Position numbers and translations under genes: made by a program. The notes under the pieces are model-generated. The model made no database searches and was not told the origin of the DNA. It saw nothing but the letters and a program-made list of their open reading frames with translations. DNA of 64,000 bases from Pyrocephalus nanus (lineage: Eukaryota > Chordata > Aves > Passeriformes > Tyrannidae): contig CM076270.1 in NCBI GenBank assembly GCA_038380795.1, forward strand, positions 22,460,001 through 22,524,000, given 5' to 3'. Below are positions 26,410-38,424 of this stretch, piece by piece; position 1 is the first letter of the stretch, and each line of letters begins with the position of its first letter.

Positions 26410-26900
26410 AAAAGCAGAATGACCAAATGCAGACTCCTGGAATGCACTGATGATAACTTCCTTCTCCAAGTGGCAGAGAAGCCAGTGAGGAGAGGAGAAC
26501 TGGACCTTGTTCTCACCAAGGAGGGGCTGGTGGGGAATGTGAAGCTCAAGGGCAGCCCGGGCTGCAGTGCCCATGACATGGTGGAGTTCAGGATCCCTGG
26601 CACTGAAGAGGGCACACAAACACAACAAGCTCCCTACCCTGGGCTTCAGGAGAGTAAATTTTGGCCTCCTCAGGGACCTGCTTGGAAGAGAGGAGAAGAA
26701 AGATGGTTAACATTCAAGGATCATCACCTCCATCTCAGGAGAGATGCATCCCAACAAAGAAGAAATTGGGTCTATGTGGATGAACAAGGAGCTCCTGGAC
26801 AAACAAACACAAAAGGGAAGCCTACAGAGGGTGGAAGCAAGGACAGGAGCCTGGAAGAAACACAGAGAAATTGTCCAAGCAGCCAGGGACTTTTAAAAAT
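26410..26900 (+). mobile_element. CR1-like LINE remnant (end of endonuclease and linker of ORF2)
   Basis: The plus-strand translation shows blocks typical of CR1 ORF2 in the usual order: LLECTDDNFLLQV, LVLTKEGLVGNVK, GCSAHDMVEFRI (about 26440-26600), FGLLRDLLGR (about 26660-26690), WLTFKDHHL (about 26705-26730), MNKELLDK (26780-26803) and HREIVQAARD (about 26866-26895). In CR1 elements this is the end of the apurinic-type endonuclease domain and the linker before reverse transcriptase. The blocks alternate between two frames, so indels have occurred. The endonuclease Ser-Asp-His motif reads Ser-Ala-His, which removes the catalytic Asp, and a TAA follows the last block. Reverse transcriptase and the 3' end are absent. 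It is an inactive internal fragment, probably old. Confidence 0.85.
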
Positions 26901-27347
26901 TATTACACTCAATAAGTGCTTCTGGTGAGCTCCAAAACACTAGAGAGCCATCATCGAGATTACACCAGGAACGTAGTTTAGAATCCCATGGAAGATTAAT
27001 ATTTATTGTGAATCCTATTTCAATAAAAACATCTTTCCATATTCTCTAATCCTTTTTTACAGTCCCCTAGCACACGTCCTGACAATCTTTGGGGCACATT
27101 AGAGCACCAGCATTTACCACTATTACAACATCAGTTTGTAGCTCTCTGTTTAGACTGCAAATACAATTTTGTTGGTGCTGCACGAGCTGCATTTTAAGAC
27201 TACAGATTTCTGGGTACTGGCACATACTTAAGCACATGTTAAATCAGACAGTTGCATGCTCCCATCTGTGCCACAGAAGATTCTAATCTTTGCTGGGTAG
27301 GTAACAGTTTCATCAGACAAATATTTTTAGAACATGGCAGCTGAGCT

Positions 27348-27374
27348 ACCATTTTTTACCATTTTTTACCATTT
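27348..27374. repeat. Short tandem repeat of ATTTTTTACC
   Basis: Two perfect 10-base units (27351-27370) are flanked by partial copies on both sides (ACC before, ATTT after). It is a small slippage-type tandem repeat in AT-rich sequence. Confidence 0.9.
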
Positions 27375-28134
27375 CCAGAGAGGGATTTGACCTTAGGACC
27401 TCATGACATTCTGCAGCAGGTACTATTTCCACAGATCCTGTGAACAGTGTTAGAGAACTGACTTTTCTAAGAGAAATTTACCTTCCAAAATCATAGAAAT
27501 GCTATTGGAAAATACACCTGTCAATTTTACATCAGTGTATTTAAGATGCTCCTGGATTTTATGCACCACATTGTTTTCATTTAGTTCAAAACACGTGCAT
27601 ATGCCATAATTTCCAAGAAACAGAAGAGCATCCAAGGAATCAAAAAGTAAGTACTAAAGTCAAGTATACCACTGCTGGAGGGAGAGGAATGGGAATCAGG
27701 AGCACACCAGGCTTGATTTTAGTGGGGTTTTTATCACTGCAGTATCAATGACCTCGGTGACAGAGAAGACCAGTATTGAGGTGTCACTACATGCACAACA
27801 ATCCCCCATTAGATTTACCACTGGACACAAGTTACTTACATGTAATGCATGAAAATAACCTCCTGTACTGGAGTTCTAGTGTTTGTATGGTATTTTCTAA
27901 AATAGGCCTCTTGGGCAAAGCTCCCACTGGGAGATTCTGCATTTCCTGTGTATATCAGTTGATATCAGCTCCTGTGTTGGGAATTTACAGTGCACTGAGT
28001 CTGCTGTGCCTAAACTCTTCTTCACTGAGCAGTCTGAGGCTCTACTGGGTATGACAGCAAGTTCAGTTTTGCTATTTCCAGTATTTCCAAAGTCCATCTC
28101 AGCCACAATTATAACATGCACTGTCTCTTCTCTG

Positions 28135-28160
28135 TTTTTTTTTTTTTGTTTGTTTGTTTT
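28135..28160. repeat. Poly-T and (GTTT)n microsatellite
   Basis: A T13 run is followed by three GTTT units. This is low-complexity sequence. No retrotransposed body was recognised next to it on either strand. Confidence 0.9.
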
Positions 28161-28780
28161 ACCAAGTTACAGTCTTAGTAAGAACAAGCTAGTGCAGATA
28201 ATGAAGTCAGTGAAAATATCGATAAAAATGACTCAAATATGAGCTCTCACTTTTTTTTTCTTCTTTGTACAGGAAAAAAAAAAAAAGCTTCAGCCAGAGA
28301 TGAGCAGTTAGATCATTATTAAATAATACCAGCTAGCCCAACTACTTCTTGTTCATGTACCACTTGTTCCTTGTTTTTGAGGGAGAGACAACAGAGTATT
28401 ATTTTTACATTGCATATAAACATTCCTTGAACAAAGGTAGAGGCTTTTCATTCCTGATAAATTCAAAAGGCAGCACAGCAGCCGACTGACTAGATCAACA
28501 AGCCTGTTTTCCTGAGATATGATTAAATGGCGTTGAAAAATCACATCAGTAGGAATTACTGGGTACTTTGGACTTTCGAGTTCTTGAGTTTGATCCAAAG
28601 CCTGTGGCAGGCAATGCAAAGACTGTCCTTGACTTCTGTAACGTTTACATGCTCCTCATGAAGTGCCTGAACGAGGATTTGGGAACCCAAATTCAAACAC
28701 CCCTGATTTTTAAAGTCTTTGACTGTATCTTTCCCTCGATTCATTTTTCTTTGCTCGCAGAGCTGGTGTGAAAACCTTAT

Positions 28781-28890
28781 GGCATGTCTACACTATAGAA
28801 AGCAGCAATCCCTGCACCAGCTGGTGTGAGTGCCCAGCATAGCACCATGCTGAGCCATTAGCTCGGGTCCTGGGAGCAGTATAGATATAT
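28781..28890. mobile_element. Possible palindromic miniature DNA transposon (MITE)
   Basis: The left end carries ATGTCTACACT (28784-28794). The right end carries its near reverse complement AGTATAGATAT (28878-28888), with 9 of 11 bases matching. Between them lie a perfect 12-base palindrome CACCAGCTGGTG (28815-28826) and a hairpin CAGCAT-AGCACC-ATGCTG (28835-28852) close to the centre. The GTCTACACT-type end resembles the termini of palindromic non-autonomous elements, thought to be hAT-related, known from turtle and archosaur genomes. That resemblance is from memory. No clear target-site duplication was found. It could instead be an unrelated structured or conserved element. Confidence 0.3.
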
Positions 28891-31800
28891 TAGCATGGCA
28901 TCCCGCCCAGGCTAATGAGCTCAGGCTGGCTCTGCATTATCCTGCTTTGCTCCAGACCAGCTCCTCTGCAGCTCTGCACAGAGCAAACGTGTCCCTGCAC
29001 CGCTGGTTGTTATCTGCTCCACGTATCACACCCCTGCTCCTCCAGACCCACCGCTGTCTGAATGCCATTTCTTTGTCTGAATTCTAAACACTTCGGTATA
29101 CAAAAATGCCTCTTCCTAAACTGGAACTTATTTGTCTATCCACACACTGCAATTTACAAATAAACAGAGCACCTGCACCTCACCGCATTTCCTATTCAAT
29201 ACTGACGACATCAAGTGCTGACACTGTGACTGAAACAGAGTTTTAATTTAATCCCAGTAATCATCACTTAGCTCTTTTGCCTTTAGTTTTGCGTGGAGAG
29301 CGAAGAATTCTGCATTTTAGTTTCATCACCCGGGTTCTAAATGCTGCTTCTTAAACCAAAACTCGTATATTCCTTCTCTGTTGGCAGAAGCTTGTCTCTT
29401 GAATAGATCGGAGTTGATCACTGAAATAGAAAAAATGTCATCAGCAAGACAGGCTGACTGACAGCCATTGCATTTAACTAAAAGATTTCAATTGTGATGT
29501 ATTTCTCTGTCATGGGCAACAGTAATTATTAGAGGGACATGCACATATATGTACGTAGCTGTGTTTGTTACTTAGCAGTTACACCGTGTCATCTCTCTGA
29601 AGAGATTCCTTTCTTCCTGCTTACCTATTCCAAACTACCAAACATATGTCTTTGATCTGCCTGAAAGGATAAGCGTCTTACCGAGGGTTTGAGCACATGA
29701 ATAGCTAAGTACAGCTCCTGACACAGCAGAAAGCATTTGCACGCACCTAATACAAAGGCTAAATGCTGAAATGGAACAACCAGAATAAAAAAAAAAAAAT
29801 TTGAATGGAGCAAACTTGTAATTACCAACAGGAGTAACATCCTTTCCTCATCAATCCTCAGGCATGCTTATATTAAGCCATAAAGGGTTAGACGATTCTG
29901 GAGGGATAGTCTTTCAGGGTTTTTGTTTAATGCTTTGGAGCTAAATCATGCTTTCCTTTCCCAGGGGTGCACAAGACAAAGAAGGGGCCAGATGGAGCCC
30001 TCTTCCCCTCCCTAACACACCTGGGCAGGGGCCAGGCTCAGCACAACACCCAGGGGAGTGTGTGGAACGCTGGCAGCCCTGGAGTGCTCCCAGCCAGGCC
30101 ACGGGGCTCGTGTTGGCTCCCAAACAGCAGCAGGAGCAGACAGACATGGCCAGGCTCAGGGCACCGCCACCCTCACTGCAGCACAACGTGCTCAAGGGCC
30201 ACAGCTCGTCCCCTTCGAACCACTGTCATCTTTCCATCCTGCAGACAGCCATTATCCAGCTAAATCCACAGGCACGGAGCCACAGCAGAGCCAGAGGGGG
30301 TTGCCAAAGGAGGACAATACTCCGGAGCTCCCGAAGCAGCAGTGGCTGCTGCCTGCCACGCTACCCAGGGATGGGGCTGCAGGTTCCCAGCAGGGCACTT
30401 CAGAAGGTGCAGCCAGCGCCTGGAAGGACTTCAGAGGCAAACCCTGCAAGAGAGGGATGGTGCTTGCAAGGGAAACACGTGAAACAAGCTTCCAGGGCTG
30501 CAAAACACCTCCCTGGAGCCCTAACAAACAAACCAATTCAGCTTTGTTCTGATCCACGACGCAGCTGCAGAAGCAGCAGACACTGCAGGGCTGACAGAAG
30601 AAATGGACTCAGCTCGGCTGGTGCAACACCCACCTCCCCACCACACCCTTTCTGCGGTGTCAGAGGGGCACTGTGATGTTCACTGGCTCCCAGAGTGAGC
30701 CCTGCACTCGTAATCATGACAGAGCACATGTGAGGGAACACACCTGGAAGGGGACAACACAGGTAACAGGGTCAAACCGTATTAATGAGGAGACCACTCT
30801 GAAGCCCAGAGACAAGGACCACCCTTGGCAAGAATGCACAAAACGTGGCCCTGCCTGGAGCAGACAGGGACAGCAGTCACCAGAGCTACATCACATGCCA
30901 CTTTAAGGCCATACACCTGCTCCCCACACACAGCCAGCCAGACCCTCTGTGGGGACTTCGGAGGCCCTTTAGGACCACCAGAAGCAGCATGGCCCAAGTT
31001 CAAACATGATCAGCTCCCAGCATGAGAAAGCTTCCTTACACCAATCAGCCACAATCTGACTTCAGAAGAAACCAAACTATGGAGAAAAAATAAACAAAAA
31101 AGCTAGAAAGGGCCGCAATATTTTTGTGCCATTGATTGTTTTTTCTCCTTTTGTTTTGTTTTCATGGCATATAATGGAGATACTACCTTAAGCCAAAAAG
31201 AGAATCTCAGAGTCAGTGCTGATTGTCAGAGAATAAAGACACCCTGTAACTCTGCCCTCATTTTAGCACTGATTTCACTAACCACATCATTCTCAGCACA
31301 GTAAAGTGCTGAGGCCAAAGCTACTAGGTGCAACTTGTCTCTCAAGTGCAGAAGAGGCTGCAGCTATGCTCCAGATTCTCTCTTTCTCACAAGAGTACTC
31401 TAGGAGCACTGTATTTTACGTCTAAAGCAGAGCAGGGCTAACCTACACTTTTCCTTGTGTGAAAAAAAATACTGTAGCAGTCAGTGCAGTGTGCACCAGC
31501 AAGAACCAGTTCCTCACATCACAGCTATAAAATTCCCACCTGTTCCTCCTGAGCTGCAGTACTGGCAGAGTGTGCAGGGCAGCCACGCCAGGGCTTGCAC
31601 AAAGATCCTGCTTTGCCTGCTCATTTCTCTGCAGAGGATGGGGATGCTCCATAGGCTCCTTCAAGGACAGCTAAACTTAAAAGACAAAACACTTAAGTGA
31701 AGAACCCAAGAGGGAGCAATAGATCTACAGCTTGGCACGAGTTGGAAAGAATTCCCATCTGAATGGCAAATTGCTCAGTCCTCTTTAATTGCACTCCAGT

Positions 31801-33886
31801 AAGTTTTTCACACTGCCACACCTACATGGAGCTCACTGGAGTCCACTTGCCTGGGCACACTTAGGGTGAGCAAATCCCACTGCTGTCAGCCACAGCCCTG
31901 CCTGCTCTGCTCCCTTCTCTGGATCTGTGCTCACCAAAAGGGTTCTGGCAGTCAGCCAACCCCTTTCAGCAATTCCAAAGGCTTCCCCCAGCCAATGGCC
32001 AGGGCAGTCCCCATGAAATGAGCAATTTGCAGAGGAGGAACCAACCTGAGAAGCACAGCAAGTTGTGGGGCAGATCTCTGCCCACTCTACCAAATCACAC
32101 ACCACCTTCACAGGCACAATACAAGAGCACATTTCACTCTTAAGAGGTATTTGGGGAAGGAGATCCACATATGAAAATGATAAAATTCTGCCCACTCAGT
32201 GTTCACTGAGAAGAGCTTTGTCCATTGCTGCGGTTATCTGCCAAAATTCAAAATAAATCTGTTTTCTTGGTGTTGGTGGCATCATCACCATTTCCTGTCC
32301 CCACTTCCCAAAGACTCTTAATAGCAAAGGTATTTCACAGGCAAACATTTCATTTTTAAAAGGCAGAGCTCATCTTAATTTAGAATCCAGCATCTATGCC
32401 AAGACTTCACACTGTGCTGAATGCATTACAACATCTACCAAAAGTGCAAAATACATTTTAAAAATGGTCAGGCAATACACTGAATAGTTGTGGTTTCTGA
32501 ACACTTGCCAGTTTTAGTCAGAGGAGTTTTTTTTTACCCTGTGTAACTTATGGGCACATTGAAAAAGATATGTGTACCCTGTTCTTGCAATCTAATATAT
32601 CACAGCAAGCAGATTTGCAAACACTTTTGTTCACTGAAGCACAGCACATCCAGAACTACCTGCGTATTTTCCTTACCCATCAGGTGTTGTTATTCCTTTT
32701 CAACACAAAACACCATATTAAGAAATTACCTTTGGCAGTTCCAAACACCCAAAGTCTAGAATACAAGAATCTGGTTTACCTGGGGAAACAGGATGCTGTG
32801 ACAACCAGGGTAAAAGACACTAATTTTTTATTAATTTTAAAATCAGAATAATTTAACCCCTAAAAAAAAAAATAGGAGGAGTTATAATATGCAAAATCTT
32901 AGCTTCTGATGAGTCAGAATAATGAATGGCTTCCTTGGTGGAACTACTTGTGGGTACTGGTTTGCTGACAGTACTGCAAGCATCAACCAGAAATAGGATA
33001 GAGGATTCCAGAATCATATCCAGATCTCATAAGAAATTGTGATCTCAACCTTTCCCAAATATCAGCCTGATATTCCAGAATATAACCCTGTTTTGAGTTT
33101 GCAAAGAGGTTGGAACGATTCTTTTCCCATTACACTTTGGTTATGGGCACTTCTGGTGAAAAAGAGCTGAGAGAAAAGCCAGCAAGCCAGCAGGCAGCCT
33201 TTGTGAAAAGGCTGAAACAGAATCAGGGTTCCCCCTAAGGAGAGGGAAATACCTGCAGATGAGTAGAGTAAGAAACCTAGAGGAAAGCAGAAGGCAGCTT
33301 AAAAGATTTTTAAAAGCCCAGCAGCAAGAACAACTGGAACCCTGACTTCATTAAACAGGTCAAAGATGGCACATCAGAGGGTGTGAAACCAGAGCTGGCT
33401 GGTCATTTTCTAAGTTGTTTTTTTTCAAAAGAAAATGTCAATTAGTTGAAACCAAAGCTTTTGGCAGGAATACACACACTGACTTTGTCCGGAACATTTT
33501 CTTGAGTACAAAGTGGCATTTCTGATGGGAGAAATCACTCCCCAAGAGCAGCCAACAAACTCCACCACTAGGCCAGTGCCCTGGGAGAACACTGAGATCC
33601 TTACACCGAAGATGAGGAGATCTATGTGACCTCCCAGAGCAGTCTGTGGATGTACCAGCCCAGAGAGCTTCATTCTGGTGGACCTTCACCCAAACTACTC
33701 GACCCTACTGCTCTTCTGCTGTACCTGGATCATTTTCCCAACACAAACTCACACCAACCCTGTCAACTGTCTGCACCCACCTTCCAGCAGGAGCTGCCTT
33801 GGCTGTGTCTGGACCCACTGCTGTTTGAATGTCATATTTTTATTTCTCTCTGTGATTTTCAGTTCCTGTTTTATCTTTTCTTCCAG
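28891..33886. other. Non-coding stretch with a GC-richer block at about 29.95-30.70 kb
   Basis: The GC-richer block holds overlapping open frames on both strands (up to 242 codons at 29948-30676 on the plus strand). This is expected where TAA, TAG and TGA are depleted by composition, and no frame shows a domain. CpG density in the block is modest, well below that of the island at 49.6 kb. Two tiny minus-strand exon-like pieces near 29.63-29.75 kb have good acceptors, but their lengths (34 and 36 bases) make them unconvincing. The rest is AT-rich. Confidence 0.55.
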
Positions 33887-33961
33887 TTATCCAGTGAGTT
33901 CTACTAACAAACCTCATAAAGAAGAAGACAGATATGGTTCATAGCAAAGATGAGATTCCAG
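33887..33961 (+). other. Candidate exon with strong splice signals, plus strand
   Basis: A very good acceptor (TTTTATCTTTTCTTCCAG) and a near-consensus donor (CCAG|GTGAGT) bound 75 bases. All three frames contain a stop. Frame 2 is open for 18 codons (YPVSSTNKPHKEEDRYGS), then stops at 33942-33944, 17 bases before the donor. It therefore cannot be an internal coding exon. It could be a non-coding RNA exon, a UTR exon, or a last coding exon with an intron in the 3' UTR. Chance is also possible. Confidence 0.25.
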
Positions 33962-36900
33962 GTGAGTTCCTTTCCAAAGCAGCTCCCAGATTCATGCACA
34001 CACCTCAGGAAAGACTCAGCATGTGTACAGAGAACAAATACCTGCAGATTCCTACCTTTCTTACTCAAAAATACCTGGATTCCATGACTCACCAACAGGT
34101 AAAATTCCTGAGGATTCACGTGTCCTGAGCTGATTCCAGGTCTTGGAACAATGACTACAATCAGCCACTTTCCTATGCAGTGAAACAAGTAAAACTACTA
34201 ATTTGAGAGCAGTATTACTCACTCCTGCAACTAAGCGTGCTGTTATTTACAGCATAATTTACAGCTTGACCATTAGTCAGCTGTTAAATCATGCCTCGTG
34301 ACAAAATAAGGTTTAGATCTGCTTCTTGAACAAATAGGATCAAACTTGCAAAAAGTGAAAGCAGATGGGAAGTTCTATTGCAAAATTGCTGCAGAAACAA
34401 AAAAAAGGGGGGAAAAAAAATCAATGGTGTAATATTGATGAAAATAAAATTCAGATGGAATGAGATAATGTGCAAATCATTTGGTGAAAAATACATCTCC
34501 AAATATGATTTAAGAGACATTTCAGTGCCATGGTTACACATTCAATTTTCAAAACCATGAAATGTTCCATTATTGTAATAGCTTTGATTGGCTGTGATTC
34601 TGCCAGCAAAACTACTACAGTATTGTTATAATGATAAATTTTGCTGCAAGAAAGGGCTATTATATAAGAATGACTCTTTCAGATATTTATAGAAAGAGTT
34701 TTTATTTATTTATTTTAAGAAGCTATAATGAGACAGGCTGGCTTGAGAACAAAGAAAGAAAGAAATTTGGGGCCAATCAATAAAATGTTTTCAATTAGCC
34801 TAAGTTTTTCATATTTTAAATTGTTTCAGGGCTTCATAAAAACACAGAAGGAATCTACAGCTTTCACTGGGTTTTTTAAGATGTGTATTTTCACCTCTCT
34901 GTTATGACTATTCACTGATTCCTTTCTTCCTTTCTTTCTGCCTCCTCTCTCCTGTCCCCACTTTTCAGCCACATGATAGTTTAGAAAGGATAATATATTT
35001 TCCTGTTATCTTTCTTTTTCTTTCTTTTCCCATGGCCATTCAGAGAGGACAACAGTTGCCCAGAAACAAACTATAAATATATTAATATTTAGCTACCTAG
35101 CTCCCCATCCATGTATATAGATAAACATCACATAAATGTGTGTATCTGAGGCAAAAGTAATTACAAAGGTCAGGAAGTACCACACAATCCCACCATAACA
35201 AGCCTCAGTAAGAATATCCAATAAATGTAGTACTACATGCTAAGTATAACAATTTAATTAGAGACTATTTTTCATTTAAATTTCACAAGGGTTGTGGGAA
35301 ATACCTCTCATCACCATTCCTGAAACCTGAGAGCAAAACCACCACTTTGTGCTGGGAAGTTCAAGTGTAAATTTGTAAAATAGATGTTCTCTTGTCCTTT
35401 GGGGGTAAACTAGATTAGCAGACAAAAGCAGAAGAAATAAAAATACAGCTCCAAGAACCATCAGCCACAAATAAAGTCAACAAACCAGAAGGTGCATGTT
35501 GCAAGCAATACTCTGGTAAAATTATATATAGTTTCCTTTTTAAGTCTGATAAAAAAAATTCAGAATTAGAATCCATTAGTGAATAAGTTAATGGATTTGT
35601 GACAAGACCAGAGAACAAGCTTCATTGTGTTAAGCTCTCTATCAATCTACTTTTGCTGATATTTTCTATTCTCCAAGAATGTGCTTACCTTTAATATCCA
35701 AAGGGAGACTCTAGATGGCCCAGTGCAGCCCTAATGGGGTGGCAGAAGTCAGGCACTAACCCCAGCAACTATTAGTGCTCTTCCTGAAGAGCCCAGGAGA
35801 AGATAAAGGAAGCACATCCTCACAGCTTTTACTGTTTTCTCCTGATTGCAAGGCATGTTTCAATACACAGCTGAGCCTGCACAGCACAGTGTAATTGGTG
35901 AAAGTCATAAACTTGCTCTACAAACATCTGTCTAAATAAGTTTACTTCTTCCACCTTCCTATGGTTAAAGACACTGGTAAATGATGGTGCCAGAGCAGCA
36001 GTCCCAGAGGTCCTCACCACAGAGCCCCAGTGACAAACCACCTTCAGTGTGCAAACACCCAGCACAGCCCCAGAGCTCAGGGACAAGTCCTACTGCTCCC
36101 ACTTCTTCCAAGCCATCAAATTGTCACCAAATGCTCACAGACACAAGCTTTTGTTTAGCAGCTCTGCCACTTTTCACAGGCCTCTCACTCCCAGACTGCG
36201 GCACACTCACGTTTGTGTAACTGGGGGGGTGCCTGCACCTCCAGTACCAAACCTGCTGGACTGAGTCCATCTGTTGTTGCTTCCTTCACTTTGTGGCTGT
36301 TGGGAGCCTGGACAGACAGCTTGCAGTGCCTCTCAAAACACGGTGTGGGCAACACCATGGTCTGCAGGGCCAGGACCAGATTTGCAGAGCCATCACCATA
36401 TGTCTCCAGTCAGAGCACACAGCATGTGTGTCGATTCCAAGGAAGAGTTCTCTAGTTACACATTTCCAGGCACATCTTAGGCCATTTGGACATGCTTTTA
36501 TGGTTCCCACCAAGTATCCTGCACAGCCAGACTCTTGGCAACAAAGCCTTTGCATTCACAAAAGAGCGTGGAAATTTTTCCATTAATGGCTCTGCGCAGA
36601 CACTCTGAACCACGTCACAACAATACTACCATTTTTTCACTTCACAGATGGCTTGAATGAATGGATTTGCATCCCACCTATGTATTGCAGTCACAACCTA
36701 CTTGGCTGAAGGAGTTACTTAAACTCCTGACTGAACATATCAGCACACAGAGCTGACTCAGCATCCTCCCAACGAGCCCTGCTCAGCAAGGCACGACTGT
36801 GGGACCGTGGGGGATGACAGTGCTGCTCACTGGAGGCTTTCAGAGCAAGACGATTCAGAATGAGTGATTCCAAAAGAGCCTCTAGATTCATTCCCATCTG

Positions 36901-38274
36901 CCCTACTCCCACACCACACTCAGTGTGTTTCTTCCCACTCACTAATAACAGCTCTTGCCTCCTACATGCTATCAACACCTGACTGTCTTTTCTCACTGCA
37001 AGAGAGTAAGAGTTATAATGCATTCAAAGCACAATTTTGTCTGACACATTTGTTTTAGTTAATTCTGTTAAGGTTGGTTTTTGTTGGGTTTTTTTTTTTC
37101 CTTCCTAAGGCTGTTTCATTTGTAGGAGCAAATAAGCCTGAATGTCTCCTGCCACATTTGCCATCATCTCATTATTCAATTTAGGAGGCCAAAGGCTGCT
37201 AAAGGTTACACTTCATACAAAGGGATTGCCTTTTCCCACATACCCTGAATCTGATGAGGAAATCATGGCTAGACAGGTACCTCTCTATTCATCCCTTCTG
37301 TACCTATCTGCTATGCTGTGACAAGCAAAAAGCTGTGAATTGATTCCTACGTGGGCAGTTCTACCTTTTCCAGCCTTGCAAACAAAATCCAGGGGTGTCA
37401 GGCAATGTTTTTTTCTCCCCCTCAAAACACTTCCACCTCTTTCTCTTATGCTTAAGTCTTTATAGTTCTAACAGCCACCTTATAGTTCAACAGGTGGGGT
37501 TCAAGTGAAAAAATAAGATTGAAAGAGCACAGTTGACACTCTCCCTGACCATGCTTAACAGGACACAGCCCTGCTCCCAGATATAAAGCATTTTTCCTTT
37601 TTCTTAAGTAGCATCATCAAGGTGATCGGGACTCCTGGCAAGTCACAGGGGAATCTACCTAGCCAGAAGGCTTTAATGATAGTTTAGGACCATAGTGAAT
37701 CAAAAAGTTCTGCCCATATTAAGTTTTTTACCAAAAATAACAATAAAAAAAAAATCTAGCCAGCAACATTTCCACACCAGCTCCTCTGTTTTCAAAGTGT
37801 TCATTTTTTTCCCACCTAATGATTAAACTCAGCAAGGAAAAATGAGGGAGGACAGAGAAGCTAGGTTCGAAAAATTTCAGCATATGGAATAAAGAGTTTC
37901 CAAAAGCTCCAGGCTGACTAACACCGTCATGCAAGAAAAATTGAGAGAGAAATACAGGCCAGCATGAACTCTAACCTTAATATTACTGCAACTTTATCCA
38001 CATATTTTACCATGGTTTCCTAAAGAAACGAGGCTCACACAGTCATATAAAGCCAGCTTGTCTGTGTCTGATTATAAATTCCCTCTCCTCCAGTAACTTC
38101 TGAAGTCATTGGCCAATTTTACCCAACTTTGCCAGAAAAGCCGAGGTCTGAGAAATAAACACCTCCCATTTCTAATGTGGAGATAAGAGATACCCTCTGA
38201 AGAGCAAGGCCTTTCCTTGTACTTTGACATGCTCTGGAAGGTTTGGGAGCACTTTCCTGTTATCCGTTTCACAG
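33962..38274. other. AT-rich non-coding stretch
   Basis: No recognisable gene was found. Simple sequence includes a TTTA-type tract near 34700-34716 and pyrimidine-rich tracts at about 34920-34960 and 35008-35030. Open frames of up to 102 codons at 36.0-37.0 kb overlap on both strands and show no motif. Confidence 0.65.
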
Positions 38275-38424
38275 AACGCTGATGGGCGGTGACGAGACAA
38301 TGTTGGCAAAGAGAGTCACTGCAAGAGGCACCTCACATTACATTACACACAGGACCTTGGCTACCTCCCCTCAGTCAGACAGAGACCAAAGCAAGGCATA
38401 GGAGCAAGAGAGACATCCAGTCTG
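38275..38424 (+). other. Candidate 150-base exon, plus strand
   Basis: The acceptor CTGTTATCCGTTTCACAG and donor CTG|GTAAGTTC are both strong. An alternative acceptor (CTACCTCCCCTCAG) at 38374 would shorten it to 50 bases. All three frames contain a stop when read from the first acceptor, though one is open from 38282 to the donor. From the second acceptor, more than one frame is open. CpG is locally slightly raised (AACGCT, GGCGGT, GACGAG). The most natural reading is an exon of a non-coding RNA or a UTR exon, with chance as the alternative. Confidence 0.22.

Larger units (their letters stand above)
26901..28780. other. AT-rich non-coding stretch
   Basis: No gene was recognised. It contains a 10-bp tandem repeat at 27348-27374 and a T-rich TTTG microsatellite at 28135-28160, both listed separately. 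No CR1 3' end follows the remnant, so the retrotransposon was truncated or the rest has diverged beyond recognition. Confidence 0.65.
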
